Assembly (NCBI RefSeq): GCF_946478785.1 | Contig: NZ_CAMLDD010000005.1 | Coordinates: 186,001-250,000 of the forward strand | Direction: 5' to 3' | DNA: 64,000 nt | Source of the DNA: an uncultured Flavobacterium sp. | Lineage (GTDB): Bacteria > Bacteroidota > Bacteroidia > Flavobacteriales > Flavobacteriaceae | Part shown: positions 63,161 to 64,000 of the stretch, piece by piece | Layout of the letters: the number at the start of each line of letters is the position of its first letter | How positions within the stretch are numbered: the stretch's first letter is position 1 | Made by a program: the position numbers and the translations under genes | The notes under the pieces: model-generated | What the model was told of the DNA's origin: nothing | The model's input: the letters and a program-made list of their open reading frames with translations, nothing else | Database searches by the model: none

Positions 63161-63907
63161 ATGAAAGAACGTCATGATAGAAACAGACTCTATATAAGCA
63201 AAGAAGAGCAAAAAAAAATAAAAAATACTTCTATATTATTAGCAGGTGCTGGTATTGGAAGTGTAATTGCAGAGTGCTTATTGCGATTAGGTTTTGAAAC
63301 TCTTACCATAATTGATGGTGATGTCGTGGAATCATCCAATTTAAACAGACAGAATTATATGGAGAAAGATATCTCCAAATCTAAAGTGCAAGCTATTAAG
63401 GAAAGATTGTATTCAATTAACAGTAAAGCAAAAATCACTATTCATAATTGCTTTTTAACGCCCGATAATGTTGATAGATATATTGAGGGACATAAAATTG
63501 CTGTTAATGCCCTGGATTTCACCTCAGAAGTCCCGTTGCTGTTTGATTCATTGTGCCAAAAGAAAAACATACCGGTACTGCATCCATATAATTTAGGATG
63601 GGGAGGACTGGTGCTGGTAATTTCAGAAAATCAGGGACTTCATACTTTAGAACAACCCAATGAACAATTCAACGAAGTAAATGTGGTAGATTATGTTTCA
63701 AAGTATAAGAGGTATTGCGGAGATCCTCAGGAATGGCTTGAAGAAATAATAATGAAGTATAAAAAGGAAAACAAAAGCCTTTCCCCGCCACAGTTATCAA
63801 TTGCATCCTGGTTAGTGGCTGCAGTTTGTACTACTATTGCATTTGATATAGCTACTAACAAACCCATAAAAAAATTTCCTGATTTTTATCTTACTACAAT
63901 CAGGTAG
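63161..63907 (+). CDS. Stand-alone ThiF/MoeB-like E1 adenylyltransferase
   Basis: This 248-residue protein has the E1-like Rossmann fold: LLAGAGIGSVIAECLLRLGF (ATP loop), DGDVVESSNLNRQNY (the Asp/Asn/Arg signature), and ALDFTSEVPLLFDSLCQKKN. Start MKERHD at 63161 was preferred over a TTG at 63137. The CxxC zinc motifs of MoeB/ThiF are not seen, and no ubiquitin-like partner or sulfur-carrier gene is adjacent in the window. It may activate a peptide or carrier protein; the downstream sequence is outside the window after a terminator. The role is unknown. Confidence 0.82.
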   Translation: MKERHDRNRLYISKEEQKKIKNTSILLAGAGIGSVIAECLLRLGFETLTIIDGDVVESSNLNRQNYMEKDISKSKVQAIKERLYSINSKAKITIHNCFLTPDNVDRYIEGHKIAVNALDFTSEVPLLFDSLCQKKNIPVLHPYNLGWGGLVLVISENQGLHTLEQPNEQFNEVNVVDYVSKYKRYCGDPQEWLEEIIMKYKKENKSLSPPQLSIASWLVAAVCTTIAFDIATNKPIKKFPDFYLTTIR

Positions 63908-63948
63908 TATCGTTAAAATTAAACTTCTGTTCTCCTGGTTTTTATAAT

Positions 63949-63986
63949 AAAGCTGTGCCGACTTTTGTCTGGTACAGCTTTTTTTG
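63949..63986 (+). terminator. Intrinsic terminator after the ThiF-like gene
   Basis: AAAGCTGTGCC (63949-63959) pairs with GGTACAGCTTT (63971-63981) with one G-U pair, followed by a T run. It shows that the ThiF-like gene is the last of its transcript. Confidence 0.82.
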
Positions 63987-64000
63987 GTTTTGAGTAAAAT

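Noticed and set aside
1..64000. CRISPR arrays, rRNA and tRNA genes, intact transposases, integrases
   Set aside because: None was recognised. The tandem repeat at 1378-1655 has no spacer structure, and no tRNA-like cloverleaf was noticed by eye, though a tRNA scan was not run.

Overview
The window looks like a chromosomal segment of a Flavobacterium-type bacterium (Bacteroidota). The DNA is AT-rich. Genes lack obvious Shine-Dalgarno sequences, and a few upstream regions carry TTG...TAnnTTTG-like promoter elements. The gene content is also typical: a PL11 lyase, a fused RhaE-RhaW enzyme, LutABC, GH43/GH2/GH1/GH35-type hydrolases, a Bacteroidota-type VgrG, AraC regulators with membrane domains, and dispersed palindromic elements.

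Layout. (1) 1-14731: a pectin (rhamnogalacturonan I) sugar locus. It holds the 3' part of a rhamnogalacturonan lyase, a GntR-type regulator, rhaT, the fused aldolase/dehydrogenase, rhamnose isomerase and a FGGY kinase. These are followed by lutABC, an SDR and uxuA. The set can take rhamnose to DHAP plus L-lactaldehyde, then L-lactate, then pyruvate, with a side entry for hexuronates. (2) 15018-25595: a type VI secretion cargo island. A complete vgrG is followed by a GH19-like cell-wall hydrolase with a putative immunity protein. Next come an orphan VgrG tail, a zincin metallopeptidase, and a run of lipoprotein immunity candidates mixed with broken genes and effector remnants. (3) 25712-31787: a GH43-like enzyme, a GH2 beta-galactosidase and a beta-propeller lipoprotein, separated by palindromic mobile-type repeats. 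(4) 31888-36322: Crp/Fnr and AraC regulators, a cupin, and a membrane-embedded AraC protein. (5) 36400-39257: a GH1 beta-glucosidase and two thioredoxin-fold proteins. (6) 39568-47676: a LytTR/LytS-like two-component pair divergent from an RND efflux operon. (7) 47835-52624: a Cys-rich copper-binding bundle, a STAS-like protein, and the Ku/LigD end-joining pair. (8) 53199-63058: a xylose/xyloside locus with a GPH symporter, GH43, GntR-type regulator, xylulokinase, xylose isomerase, transaldolase and a GH35-type galactosidase. A stand-alone ThiF-like adenylyltransferase closes the window.

The two sugar loci share a plan: each has its own GntR-HTH plus periplasmic-binding-protein-like regulator beside the transporter and catabolic genes, and each has unusual short direct repeats near a start codon. 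The most unusual part is the T6SS island. Its duplicated vgrG 3' end, ATGA stop/start overlaps, paralogous YwqK-like lipoproteins and truncated effector ends look like the record of repeated cassette replacement. All functional assignments are made by reading sequence motifs; no database search was run.
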